Origin: a virus
IMG/VR virus record: IMGVR_UViG_3300042923_000563
Location: 1 to 38,552 of that record
Strand: one strand, 5' to 3'
Length of the DNA: 38,552 nucleotides
The notes under the pieces were generated by a model. It was given only the letters and a program-made list of their open reading frames with translations. It ran no database searches and was not told the origin of the DNA. Shown piece after piece: positions 1 to 6,375 of the stretch. Position numbers and translations under genes: made by a program. Positions within the stretch are counted from its first letter, which is position 1, and every line of letters begins with the position of its first letter.

Positions 1-2
1 AT

Positions 3-998
3 GAGCATTTACAGGGGTTACAAGCACAGATTCAAACGGAGAAGCAAAAAGGGTCCGAGCAGAATAAATTCTTAGTCGCTCAACTCGAAGAACAAGAGGC
101 TTCGATACTCGAACAAATCATGCATGAAGAGGTTGAAAGTAACCATGAAGAGAGAATGCAACAAGCGCAAGAGAAGATTACATACCTCTTGGACTCGTTG
201 GAAGTGGATGGAATCTCCATTCGGAACCTGAGCATTAGTGATGCAGCGTACGAATTGCAACGAGCTGGCGTGGAACAAGCTGTGAAGAAGCTCGTAGAGC
301 CGTTGAATGTTGAGATCAAGGGATTCGAAGAACGCGAACAACAATTACAGCGCCAGAATGATCGGCTTCAGGAAATGGTGAGACAACACGATATAACCAT
401 TCAAACCCTATCCAAAGAACTGAACCAAGCCAAGTTTGAATTAGAAGACTCCAACCAAAAGCGTGATGCTGCTGTGCGGGCGACCGATCAGGCGGATGAG
501 CTGCTACGCTTGAAACAAGAAGAACTCGACCTTGAACGTGCAGAGAAAGCGTTGGGCGCACGAGAAGCTTACAAGGTTGTGGACACATCTGAGCAAATCA
601 AGCAGCTAGCCGAAAATTTCCGAAAGTCGCAGATCAGAGTGACGGGCATCCGTTGGGAAGACGAGATTAAAAAGACATTCAAGTTGGCAGAACTGGCCGA
701 TACAGGCGAAACCATACGTTTCCACTATTTCGAGCAAGGTAAATATCTGGAACTCAATCAGGAAGAGGCATTGCAGTTTCGATTCGAATACAACCAAGCC
801 AAAATTTTACCGGATTTACCATTGGATAACGTCGAGCCTCCGGCGCTCCAAGTAGAGGAGAAGCAGTTTCAGGTACCAGGACCTGAAATGGTTGTACCAA
901 CACCAGGAGAGAGTCAAGCGGAGGTTTCTCGCCAGGAATTCGAAGCGCTGAAGGTAGAAGTTGAAGCGTTGAAACGGAAAGTTGGGTGGGCGGCGTAA
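3..998 (+). CDS. Coiled-coil phage protein, 5' end outside window
   Basis: The frame is open from the first complete codon at the left edge, so this is the C-terminal part of a longer gene; an ATG at 120 is an internal methionine rather than a convincing start. The visible ~331 residues are rich in Glu, Gln, Lys and Leu with long heptad-like stretches in the first two thirds. A more compact middle (around GIRWEDEIKKTF) and a Pro/Glu-rich linker follow, then a short terminal coiled coil (EALKVEVEALKRKV). I do not recognise a family. Position just before the ArpU-like regulator places it at the end of the early/middle region. It overlaps the next gene by one base (TAATG), which suggests translational coupling. 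Confidence 0.75.
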   Translation, partial: EHLQGLQAQIQTEKQKGSEQNKFLVAQLEEQEASILEQIMHEEVESNHEERMQQAQEKITYLLDSLEVDGISIRNLSISDAAYELQRAGVEQAVKKLVEPLNVEIKGFEEREQQLQRQNDRLQEMVRQHDITIQTLSKELNQAKFELEDSNQKRDAAVRATDQADELLRLKQEELDLERAEKALGAREAYKVVDTSEQIKQLAENFRKSQIRVTGIRWEDEIKKTFKLAELADTGETIRFHYFEQGKYLELNQEEALQFRFEYNQAKILPDLPLDNVEPPALQVEEKQFQVPGPEMVVPTPGESQAEVSRQEFEALKVEVEALKRKVGWAA

Positions 999-1141
999 TG
1001 GCTGTACAACTCTATGAGAAGTGTTACAAGTGTCCTAACGTTTGTAAACAACGTGTTCAGAAATATACCGAATCAGAATGTAAGCTATACAGTGCTAGGA
1101 ATGTCTTGAGTGATGACGAATTCGGAGTAAGGGGAGCCTAG
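998..1141 (+). CDS. Small Cys-rich protein (47 aa)
   Basis: The ATG overlaps the stop codon of the upstream gene (TAATG), so translation is probably coupled. The product has a compact Cys cluster, C-Y-K-C-P-N-V-C at residues 9-16, and a fourth Cys near residue 28, a plausible single zinc site. No family is recognised. It is one of several tiny Cys-pair proteins in this genome (see those at 29792, 33938, 37860 and 38363). Confidence 0.6.
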   Translation: MAVQLYEKCYKCPNVCKQRVQKYTESECKLYSARNVLSDDEFGVRGA

Positions 1142-1177
1142 CGCTCCCTCTCCAAAATAAAATAGGCGGTGGCATAG

Positions 1178-1405
1178 ATGGGATTTAGGGATGAACCACT
1201 TGAAGCAGGGTGCGAAGATATATCAATAACGATTAAGTCAAAGATTGATATCTATATTGGTCAGATCAGAGAAGCGCTTGACCCTGCAGGAAGCAATGTC
1301 CTATGTATGGTTACAGAAATAAGCAAAGTAGAAGTAAAGCGTGGGAAATTTACGATGGATGCGAAGATGATTCCGCTTCATTTGATCGAAAAAGGGAACA
1401 TGTAG
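1178..1405 (+). CDS. Hypothetical small protein (75 aa)
   Basis: Starts at an ATG preceded by a GGCGGTGG purine stretch. The product is acidic/basic mixed with no obvious membrane segment; hydrophobic residues alternate (VLCMVTEISKVEVK), suggesting a small beta-rich fold. Function is not recognised. It is followed at once by copy A of the dispersed repeat. Confidence 0.6.
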   Translation: MGFRDEPLEAGCEDISITIKSKIDIYIGQIREALDPAGSNVLCMVTEISKVEVKRGKFTMDAKMIPLHLIEKGNM

Positions 1406-1414
1406 TCATTGGAC

Positions 1415-1460
1415 GGAGGCCATCGAATCGACCGAATAGCTTAACGAAGTGGAGGCCGTG
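1415..1460 (+). repeat. Dispersed ESTE-tail repeat, copy A
   Basis: Contains the core GAATCGACCGAAT, then TTAACGAAGT, then GGAGGCCGT. GGAGGCC also occurs at its left end. Read in the sense shared by the family it spells E-A-I-E-S-T-E, a TAG stop, then L-N-E-V-E-A-V. Its final GGAGG lies 8 bases before the ATG at 1464 and acts as that ORF's ribosome-binding site. See copies B to H. Confidence 0.8.
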
Positions 1461-1463
1461 GAC

Positions 1464-1547
1464 ATGTTTGACAGCATTGTAAACGGCTTTATCCTTACCT
1501 TACTTACTACACTAATTAAATCCATGATGGAACGAATGCGGAGGTAA
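1464..1547 (+). CDS. 27-aa hydrophobic peptide ORF
   Basis: ATG placed 8 bases after the GGAGG supplied by repeat copy A. The peptide has a hydrophobic stretch (IVNGFILTLLTTLI) followed by a basic tail ending MMERMRR, an amphipathic or single-membrane-helix pattern. Size and composition resemble small phage or toxin-like membrane peptides, but no family is recognised. The next ORF begins one base after its stop codon. Confidence 0.45.
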   Translation: MFDSIVNGFILTLLTTLIKSMMERMRR

Positions 1548-1548
1548 C

Positions 1549-1678
1549 ATGAAACGATTCATATGTGAGATCCACAAAATAGGCTCTATAAACGTGTGTC
1601 CCTAGCTGTGAATACGAGAAGAATTACAAGAAGGATAAGCACACCTATCGTAAGTTTAGGAAGATGAGATCAAAATAA
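1549..1678 (+). CDS. Small Cys protein, probable +1 frameshift at CCC-TAG
   Basis: From ATG 1549 the zero frame gives 18 residues ending N-V-C-P and stops at TAG (1603-1605). Skipping one base after the CCC codon at 1600-1602 gives AGC TGT GAA and continues to a TAA at 1678, producing 42 residues with C-P-S-C followed by a very basic tail (KNYKKDKHTYRKFRK). The joint restores a C-x2-C pair, which supports the two halves being one gene. CCC-TAG-C is a plausible +1 shift site: a proline tRNA slipping from CCC to CCT with a stop in the A site, as in the logic of prfB. The alternatives are a mutation or a sequencing error. The next gene's GGAGGAG ribosome site directly follows the +1-frame stop. 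Confidence 0.45.
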
Positions 1679-1691
1679 GGAGGAGTCCGGC

Positions 1692-2174
1692 ATGCATCAA
1701 ACTGATTTTAGACAAGTATACGTGGACATCTGTGCAGAGATTGACCTACTAATCATACGAATCAAACATCTGAAGTGGGAACTAGGCTACTATAAACGCA
1801 CCCTAGAGCGCGATTACACCCCGAGCCAGCGAATGGTAGCCAGCTACAGCGGAATGCCTCATGCAGGCTCTAACGTGAACGTATTCGAACAACAATGGGA
1901 ACATATCGTTGGCATCGAGCAGAAGATAGCGGACCTGGAAGCGATTCTACTGGTGAAGCTTGAAGTAAGGGTGAGCATGGAGGCGAGACTAGCTAAATTA
2001 GAAGACCTCGACCGCAAGGTGCTCATCATGCGCGATGTACAGCGGAAGTCATTGAAACAGATTGCGGACGAAACGGGATACAGTTACGGGTATATTCGCA
2101 AGAAAAGTGGAAATTTAGCTAGAATGTATACGACAAACGCTAAAAAAGGAACAATTCGGGTACACATTTCTTGA
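1692..2174 (+). CDS. ArpU-like late transcription regulator
   Basis: 160 residues with a strong GGAGGAG site. The N-terminal two thirds are helical. The C-terminal part holds a sigma-region-4-like helix-turn-helix around residues 115-143 (LKQIADETGYSYGYIRKK). ArpU/RinA-type proteins of Gram-positive phages have this length and architecture, sit just upstream of the terminase genes, and activate late transcription. The assignment is by architecture and position. The stop codon is followed at once by the structured RNA candidate. Confidence 0.7.
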   Translation: MHQTDFRQVYVDICAEIDLLIIRIKHLKWELGYYKRTLERDYTPSQRMVASYSGMPHAGSNVNVFEQQWEHIVGIEQKIADLEAILLVKLEVRVSMEARLAKLEDLDRKVLIMRDVQRKSLKQIADETGYSYGYIRKKSGNLARMYTTNAKKGTIRVHIS

Positions 2175-2497
2175 TACAGGCATGATAAAATGGTAGTAGG
2201 TTAGTTCATGCCGGACAGACCGAAATAGCGTGGTGGTGGAAGATAGACACAGGTTGCGTTATAGCCGATGCAGAACTTGGTGGTTCGAATCCACGACGGA
2301 GATGAATGAATCTTCGGACAACGTGACGGTAAGACATACCATCATTCATGGGTGAAAGTCCCATGACCACGTAACAGCCCTAACCATGTATGGGAGGAAG
2401 GCACAGTCATGGCGTTCAGGCGCCCCGTGAGCCTGCGGGGTTGATGTCCGATGATAGAAGAAGGCAGAAGACACTCTCCATGCGAGGGTGTTTTTCG
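2175..2497 (+). ncRNA. Structured RNA candidate with tRNA-like segment
   Basis: No ORF fits this ~320-base stretch, but many helices do: GGCATGA 2179-2185 with TCATGCC 2206-2212; CGGACA 2315-2320 with TGTCCG 2445-2450; inside that, ACGTG 2321-2325 with CACGT; GGTA/TACC; and TCATGGG/CCCATGA around 2347-2366. It ends in a strong intrinsic terminator (2471-2495). The segment 2227-2302 resembles a class II tRNA: TG, a GTG/CAC D-stem with loop GAAGATAGA, and a T-loop TTCGAAT with GGTGG/CCACG arms (four of five pairs). It lacks a pairing acceptor stem, so it is not a functional tRNA. Some helices are mutually exclusive (ATGAATGA 2302-2309 can pair with 2342-2349), so alternative folds are possible. 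A packaging signal or DNA-level role is not excluded. Confidence 0.5.
2471..2495 (+). terminator. Intrinsic terminator of the structured RNA
   Basis: ACACTCTC pairs with GAGGGTGT (8 bp, one G-T) around a CATGC loop and is followed by five T. It ends plus-strand transcripts that come from the ArpU-like gene or start within the RNA region. Confidence 0.8.
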
Positions 2498-2501
2498 CAT
2501 T

Positions 2502-2522
2502 AAAAAAAGCCCCGAAGGGCTT
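2502..2522 (-). terminator. Intrinsic terminator of the minus-strand operon
   Basis: On the minus strand AAGCCC-TTCG-GGGCTT is followed by a run of T (AAAAAAA on the plus strand at 2502-2508). It closes the operon 3302-2535. Confidence 0.85.
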
Positions 2523-2534
2523 AGATGGGTCTAA

Positions 2535-2675
2535 TCATTCTTGGTAACTACCTGTAAATTCAACTATTTCATACCGCTCTCTTAGTTTCCATGTGAGGTA
2601 AACACTTCCATCTTCTTTCAAAGCCATTAGTACTCTATTAATGCACACAGCTTTGTAATACAAAATCTTGTCCAT
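2535..2675 (-). CDS. Hypothetical small protein (46 aa)
   Basis: ATG at 2675 with GGAGGAATCAG just upstream; the stop lies 12 bases before the minus-strand terminator. The sequence has a beta-like pattern (YYKAVCINRVLM, SVYLTWKLRERYEIVEF) and no Cys pair. No family is recognised. It is the last gene of the minus-strand operon that starts at 3302. Confidence 0.55.
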   Translation of the reverse strand: MDKILYYKAVCINRVLMALKEDGSVYLTWKLRERYEIVEFTGSYQE

Positions 2676-2717
2676 CTGATTCCTCCGTGCGCCGCCGCTT
2701 TAGATCAGGCTGTCGCG

Positions 2718-2900
2718 CTATTTGGTATCCTTATAATCCAATATTTGCTGACGAGTCCATATGGACCCACTCGCAAGGCGTTGGATCGGTTCAGGGAAGG
2801 TGCCACGAGCCATGTAGGTAGATAGCTTACGTTTATCCCAACCCATTATCTCAGCAGCCTCCTGGACGCCGACGAGAGGGGGAATCGATCTCGGTGTCAT
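2718..2900 (-). CDS. AlpA/excisionase-like helix-turn-helix protein
   Basis: 60 residues with an AAGGAGCG site upstream of the ATG. The pattern VGVQEAAEIMGWDKRK, then GTFPEPIQRL, then W-T-R-Q-Q-I is typical of AlpA/HTH_17 winged-helix DNA-binding proteins, a family that includes phage regulators and excisionases. It is the second gene of a minus-strand operon in an otherwise plus-strand late region. A role as operon autoregulator or as directionality factor for the serine integrase is possible but not shown. Confidence 0.7.
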   Translation of the reverse strand: MTPRSIPPLVGVQEAAEIMGWDKRKLSTYMARGTFPEPIQRLASGSIWTRQQILDYKDTK

Positions 2901-2915
2901 ATCACACGCTCCTTA

Positions 2916-3302
2916 CTAGTTTAGGATTGCTTGCACCCAAGCACCACGAATGCGTATCTCGTTGTTGTCCATTTGGTAATCACTATTTGTGCTACGACCT
3001 GCGATAAGGATCGTTTGTCCGCCAACATAGCCATAACCGATTTTGTTGAAAGCGATAAGCGCTTCTTCGATTTTAGTGACCAATTCTTCAGGGGAATCAA
3101 CATCAGTGTCAATGGCAAACCCACAAGTTCCGCCTGCAGTTTCGCCTGTTGTGTGGTAAGAGGAGCAATCATTATCTAAGTCCCACTCGAACGATTCGCG
3201 GCACTCATCGTCGACACTGTATTGCTCATCAGGGCAAGTTGCTCTAAGTGCCAAGTACCACTTGTTTGCTAGGACTTCGGTTGCTGCAGCTAATAATGTC
3301 AT
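2916..3302 (-). CDS. Hypothetical acidic protein (128 aa)
   Basis: The start is taken at the ATG at 3302, 8 bases after AAAGGAGC; an upstream in-frame ATG falls inside the promoter and is rejected. The product is acidic, with Cys at about residues 22 and 34 and further Cys in NDCSSY and GGTCGF, and a C-terminal beta-like part (YGYVGGQTILIAGR). No family is recognised. It is the first gene of the minus-strand operon, directly behind a sigma-A promoter with two identical operators. Confidence 0.65.
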   Translation of the reverse strand: MTLLAAATEVLANKWYLALRATCPDEQYSVDDECRESFEWDLDNDCSSYHTTGETAGGTCGFAIDTDVDSPEELVTKIEEALIAFNKIGYGYVGGQTILIAGRSTNSDYQMDNNEIRIRGAWVQAILN

Positions 3303-3327
3303 TGTATTTGCTCCTTTAGTGAATCTC

Positions 3328-3368
3328 TTGTATGACAACATCATACCATGATTGTATGACAACGTCAA
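3328..3368 (-). promoter_or_regulatory. Sigma-A promoter with tandem 11-bp operators
   Basis: On the minus strand, TTGACG (3363-3368) and TATGAT (3340-3345) are separated by 17 bp. TTGTCATACAA occurs twice, at 3352-3362 in the spacer and at 3328-3338 just past the -10. Each copy is a small palindrome, TTGT-3-ACAA, and centres are 24 bp apart, so a dimeric repressor could sit on both sides of the -10. Confidence 0.8.
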
Positions 3369-3403
3369 CACGTGATTTGAAAAAAGGTTTTGATCTTACT
3401 ACG

Positions 3404-3450
3404 AATCGACCGAAATACTTAAGGAACGAAGTGACTGGAGGCCGTAGGGG
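3404..3450 (+). repeat. Dispersed ESTE-tail repeat, copy B
   Basis: Carries ACGAATCGACCGAAAT, then AAGGAACGAAGTGA, then CTGGAGGCCGTA. The core encodes E-S-T-E in the family sense, but downstream bases have drifted (E-I-L-K-E-R). It lies just upstream of the TTG-started ORF at 3460 and contributes purine-rich sequence before it. Confidence 0.75.
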
Positions 3451-3459
3451 TGTGATAGC

Positions 3460-3567
3460 TTGAATCATTTATCCGACCTACTCAGCCTATACAGTATAAT
3501 CCTCGCCTACTGGTTTAACCTGTGGTGTTACGTCTATTTTGATGTACTAAGAAAGGATGATGAATGA
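3460..3567 (+). CDS. 35-aa membrane peptide ORF (TTG start)
   Basis: TTG start with GGGGTG about 7 bases upstream, at the end of repeat copy B. The peptide is one hydrophobic aromatic segment (SIILAYWFNLWCYVYF) with a charged tail RKDDE. Its TGA overlaps the ATG of the next gene (ATGA), typical of coupled phage genes, which is the best evidence that it is translated. Function unknown. Confidence 0.45.
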   Translation: MNHLSDLLSLYSIILAYWFNLWCYVYFDVLRKDDE

Positions 3568-3728
3568 TGGAAGGTATAAGCATTAAAAAGCAACTTGTCA
3601 TTGAATATGACGTTATCAGCGGTAACATGAGCTTTAAGAACGAAGATGATATGACCTTCGCTGAGTTACTTAGCGTCCTAGAATACACAAAATGGATGAT
3701 TCACAAGGATTGGTTGGAGAATGAATAG
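3564..3728 (+). CDS. Hypothetical small protein (54 aa)
   Basis: Starts ATG-ATG, with GAAAGGATGATG upstream and a four-base overlap with the preceding ORF. The product is mixed charged, ending W-M-I-H-K-D-W-L-E-N-E, with no recognised domain. It precedes the terminase genes in the same orientation. Confidence 0.55.
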   Translation: MMEGISIKKQLVIEYDVISGNMSFKNEDDMTFAELLSVLEYTKWMIHKDWLENE

Positions 3729-3804
3729 CAGAATAGTCCATGAAAGCACGAAATTACACGGGCTGGTACAAGCGAATGGTAAGATCGTCCATAAATCAAG
3801 TTAA
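3721..3804 (+). CDS. Possible 27-aa ORF before the terminase
   Basis: The ATG overlaps the end of the preceding gene, with TTGGAGA close upstream, and the ORF ends just before the terminase small-subunit ribosome site. The peptide is short and polar with no recognisable motif. The only support is the packed arrangement. Confidence 0.3.
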   Translation: MNSRIVHESTKLHGLVQANGKIVHKSS

Positions 3805-3819
3805 GAGGAGGTAATGAGG

Positions 3820-4281
3820 ATGGCATTAAGCGATGAGAAGAAAGAAACAGTCAAGGCGCTTCTTGCCACAGGCATGGCAATGAATGCAGTGGCTAAACAA
3901 TGTAAGATATCATGGGACACAGTAAACCGAATCAGCCAAGAAGAGCCGGATAAAATCGAGAGTATTCGTGAAGATAAAAGAACGGCGTTCATCGACAGGC
4001 TTTGGAGCAGTATGGATCAAGCGTTGGGGCTAGCAGATAAAAAGATAAAACTTGCTATGGAAGCTGCTGACATACTACATGAGATAGACGGTGCAGCTAT
4101 TGATGAAAAGTCGAAGTATGAACTACAAGATGCGGTAAGTGTGATCTCGAATGTTCCGCTCGGACAGATATCCACGTTCATTGGGACCATCTATGATAAG
4201 CACGCATTAATGACAGGCGGCAAGACGGCAGACATCGGATTGTCATTCGAAGACGAGCTAAGAGAGTTGATCAACAAATGA
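3820..4281 (+). CDS. terS: Terminase small subunit
   Basis: The ATG at 3820 is 7 bases after AGGAGGT and is preferred over the ATG at 3814, which is too close. The 153-residue product has an N-terminal helix-turn-helix (AVAKQCKISWDTVNRI), as in small terminases that bind the packaging site, and a helical remainder suited to ring assembly. It overlaps the large subunit by four bases (ATGA). Identity rests on this domain plus its fixed place before terL. Confidence 0.8.
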   Translation: MALSDEKKETVKALLATGMAMNAVAKQCKISWDTVNRISQEEPDKIESIREDKRTAFIDRLWSSMDQALGLADKKIKLAMEAADILHEIDGAAIDEKSKYELQDAVSVISNVPLGQISTFIGTIYDKHALMTGGKTADIGLSFEDELRELINK

Positions 4282-6002
4282 GCGCCTTAAGAGAGTTAGC
4301 CACAGACTATAACTTATACTTCACCAAATGCTTGAAGATCCGCACAAAGGACGCAAAGATATTACCGTTCACCACTAATGATGCTCAGAACAGACTACTC
4401 AAGATCATAAACGACTGGAAAGCCTCTGAGCCTGATGAGAGCAAGCGGCCGACATTATATATTATCATCCTCAAGGCACGTCAATTGGGATTCTCCACAG
4501 CCACAGAGGGCGTGTTTTTTCACGACCTTAACTTTAGCTTTAACAAAGTGGCTATGATCGTGTCGTTTGATGAAGATTCAGCAGTAACCATCAATGATAT
4601 GGCAGACCGCTTTTACAAATACATGCCACAAGCAATCAAACCGAAGCGTAGACCATCGAGGGGGAAAGGAATACTCTTTGAAAACCCGAGGTTCAACGAT
4701 TCCCTGCCAATCAGCAAAGAGAACGATCCAGGCTTGCAGAATAAATTCTTGGTAGAGACAGCGAAGAACCTGAACGCTGGATCATCGTACACGATCAATT
4801 ACCTGCATATCTCTGAGTTAGCCAAGTGGGACAAGCCCGAAGAAACCATGACTTCTATCATGCAATCTGTACCAGATTTCGGGGCTATTGTCATTGTAGA
4901 GAGTACGGCCAAGGGTATGAATTACTTCCAAGAGCTATGGGACAATGCAGAACAGAAGAAAAACAACTTTGTACCGTTGTTCGTGGCGTGGTTTGAGAAT
5001 CCTTTATACCGGTCAGCTTACACAGGCTTCCTACTCTCATCGTATGAGCAAGAGATCAAAGAGACTTACAACCTAGATAACGAACAATTGCAATGGCGCA
5101 GGAATACCATTAAGGACAAACTCAACGGTGACGAGAACATGTTCAAGCAGGAATACCCTTGTAACGCTATGGAGGCATTCCTCACAACAGGTACACCAGT
5201 GTTTAATAATGAGTTAGTCATTCAGCGCATCAGACAGTTAGAAGCGAATCCAATCGGCACAAGAGGCCATTTAAAATACATTGGAGAAGAAAAGAAACTT
5301 ACATTCGTTCCAGATGATGTGGGATGGATCACATTATTTAAGCATCCAGAGAAAGGTCGGCCTTATGTAAGTGGCAATGATGTTGCACAAGGTGTGGAGG
5401 GTGGGGACTTTGACGCCGCTCCAATGATTGACAACATTACACTGGAACAGGTGGCTGTGCTGCATGGTCATATGGATGTGGATTTATATGCAGATGAGTT
5501 GTACAAATTTGGTCAGTATTACAACTGGGCGCTGCTTGGCCCTGAAACAAACTTCAATCCAGGTATCGTCATCAACTTAGAAAAATTGAGATATCCGAAA
5601 ATGTACATGAGACAAGACATCCATACCATCAGCAAGGATATCAAGAAAGTGTTTGGTTGGGTAACAGGTATGACAAATCGTAATGCGATTGTATCTGAAC
5701 TGGTCGAGTATGTAAGAGAACATATCCATCTCATTCACCACATCCAGACATTACGAGAAATGCTTACGTTCATCAAAAACAAGCAAGGAAGACCAGAGGC
5801 TATGTCTGGAAAAAAGGACGATCTGGTTATGGCCTATGCTATATCTCTTGCTATTAGAGGACAACAATCATCTATGGTAGAAAGAGCGTTCACAATTGAC
5901 ATAAGCAAGTTAGACGCTGATTTGCAGGAAGATTACAACAGAGCGAGTGCCGACGAGAAGAAACGTTTAGCGATTAAATGGGGATTGGTAAAGGCGGTGT
6001 GA
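4278..6002 (+). CDS. terL: Terminase large subunit
   Basis: 574 residues, usual length. The N-terminal ATPase has a Walker A-like loop (LKARQLGFST, ~65-74), a Walker B-like strand ending in catalytic Glu (LHISE, ~176-180) and a coupling motif (IVIVESTA, ~204-211). The C-terminal RNase H-like nuclease shows its acidic positions in GNDVAQGVEGGDFD, in GPETNFNPG and in KKDDLVMAYAIS. The enzyme cuts concatemers and drives DNA into the prohead through the portal. It is translationally coupled to the small subunit. Confidence 0.95.
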   Translation: MSALRELATDYNLYFTKCLKIRTKDAKILPFTTNDAQNRLLKIINDWKASEPDESKRPTLYIIILKARQLGFSTATEGVFFHDLNFSFNKVAMIVSFDEDSAVTINDMADRFYKYMPQAIKPKRRPSRGKGILFENPRFNDSLPISKENDPGLQNKFLVETAKNLNAGSSYTINYLHISELAKWDKPEETMTSIMQSVPDFGAIVIVESTAKGMNYFQELWDNAEQKKNNFVPLFVAWFENPLYRSAYTGFLLSSYEQEIKETYNLDNEQLQWRRNTIKDKLNGDENMFKQEYPCNAMEAFLTTGTPVFNNELVIQRIRQLEANPIGTRGHLKYIGEEKKLTFVPDDVGWITLFKHPEKGRPYVSGNDVAQGVEGGDFDAAPMIDNITLEQVAVLHGHMDVDLYADELYKFGQYYNWALLGPETNFNPGIVINLEKLRYPKMYMRQDIHTISKDIKKVFGWVTGMTNRNAIVSELVEYVREHIHLIHHIQTLREMLTFIKNKQGRPEAMSGKKDDLVMAYAISLAIRGQQSSMVERAFTIDISKLDADLQEDYNRASADEKKRLAIKWGLVKAV

Positions 6003-6004
6003 AA

Positions 6005-6367
6005 ATGAAAAAGCGTTTAGTTAAAAAGTGGATCAATCGTTATCTGAAGACTCTAGTAGAAGACTTGGAATATATACGCTATGTCGACTACCAACGCTTT
6101 ACAAATATAACATTGATTAACGGAGAAGTTATTCCAGAAGGAAATACTTACAATGTTGAATACAGTCCTAAAAATGCAATAGTTAAACAAGCAAAAGGAA
6201 TTATTAAAATCCTAAATGAATACGCAGACAAAAAGATTTATGTGAGGGTGTATCCAGAAGCCAAAATAACATTAAACCAGAATTGGGAAATGAGTCCGGA
6301 ACACCACAGAAAGAATCCTAAATATAAATTTTATGGTGTGCGTATGAGATTTATTGTTGAGAAATGA
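6005..6367 (+). CDS. Basic hypothetical protein between terL and portal
   Basis: The ATG at 6005 is taken as the start because it follows the purine-rich end of terL; a longer start would lie inside terL. The 120-residue product is Lys/Tyr/Asn-rich, with a basic N-terminus (MKKRLVKKWINRYLK) and a beta-like C-terminus (FYGVRMRFIVEK). The DNA is more A/T-rich than terL and portal on either side. These two genes are normally adjacent, so this looks like an inserted gene. Function not recognised. Confidence 0.65.
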   Translation: MKKRLVKKWINRYLKTLVEDLEYIRYVDYQRFTNITLINGEVIPEGNTYNVEYSPKNAIVKQAKGIIKILNEYADKKIYVRVYPEAKITLNQNWEMSPEHHRKNPKYKFYGVRMRFIVEK

Positions 6368-6375
6368 GGTGACAT

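Noticed and set aside
12-998. Start of the first gene at the ATG at 120
   Set aside because: The frame is open to the window edge without a stop and no ribosome site precedes that ATG, so the gene is truncated by the window.
2227-2302. A tRNA gene (class II, Leu-like) in the structured RNA
   Set aside because: D- and T-arm-like sequences are present, but the 5' AGCGTGG and 3' ACGGAGA ends do not pair, one T-stem pair is missing and no normal anticodon arm forms.
2417-2440. H-type pseudoknot CAGGC/GCCTG with CCCCG/CGGGG
   Set aside because: The two stems would need a zero-base loop across a five-pair stem, which is sterically implausible; they are more likely alternative hairpins.
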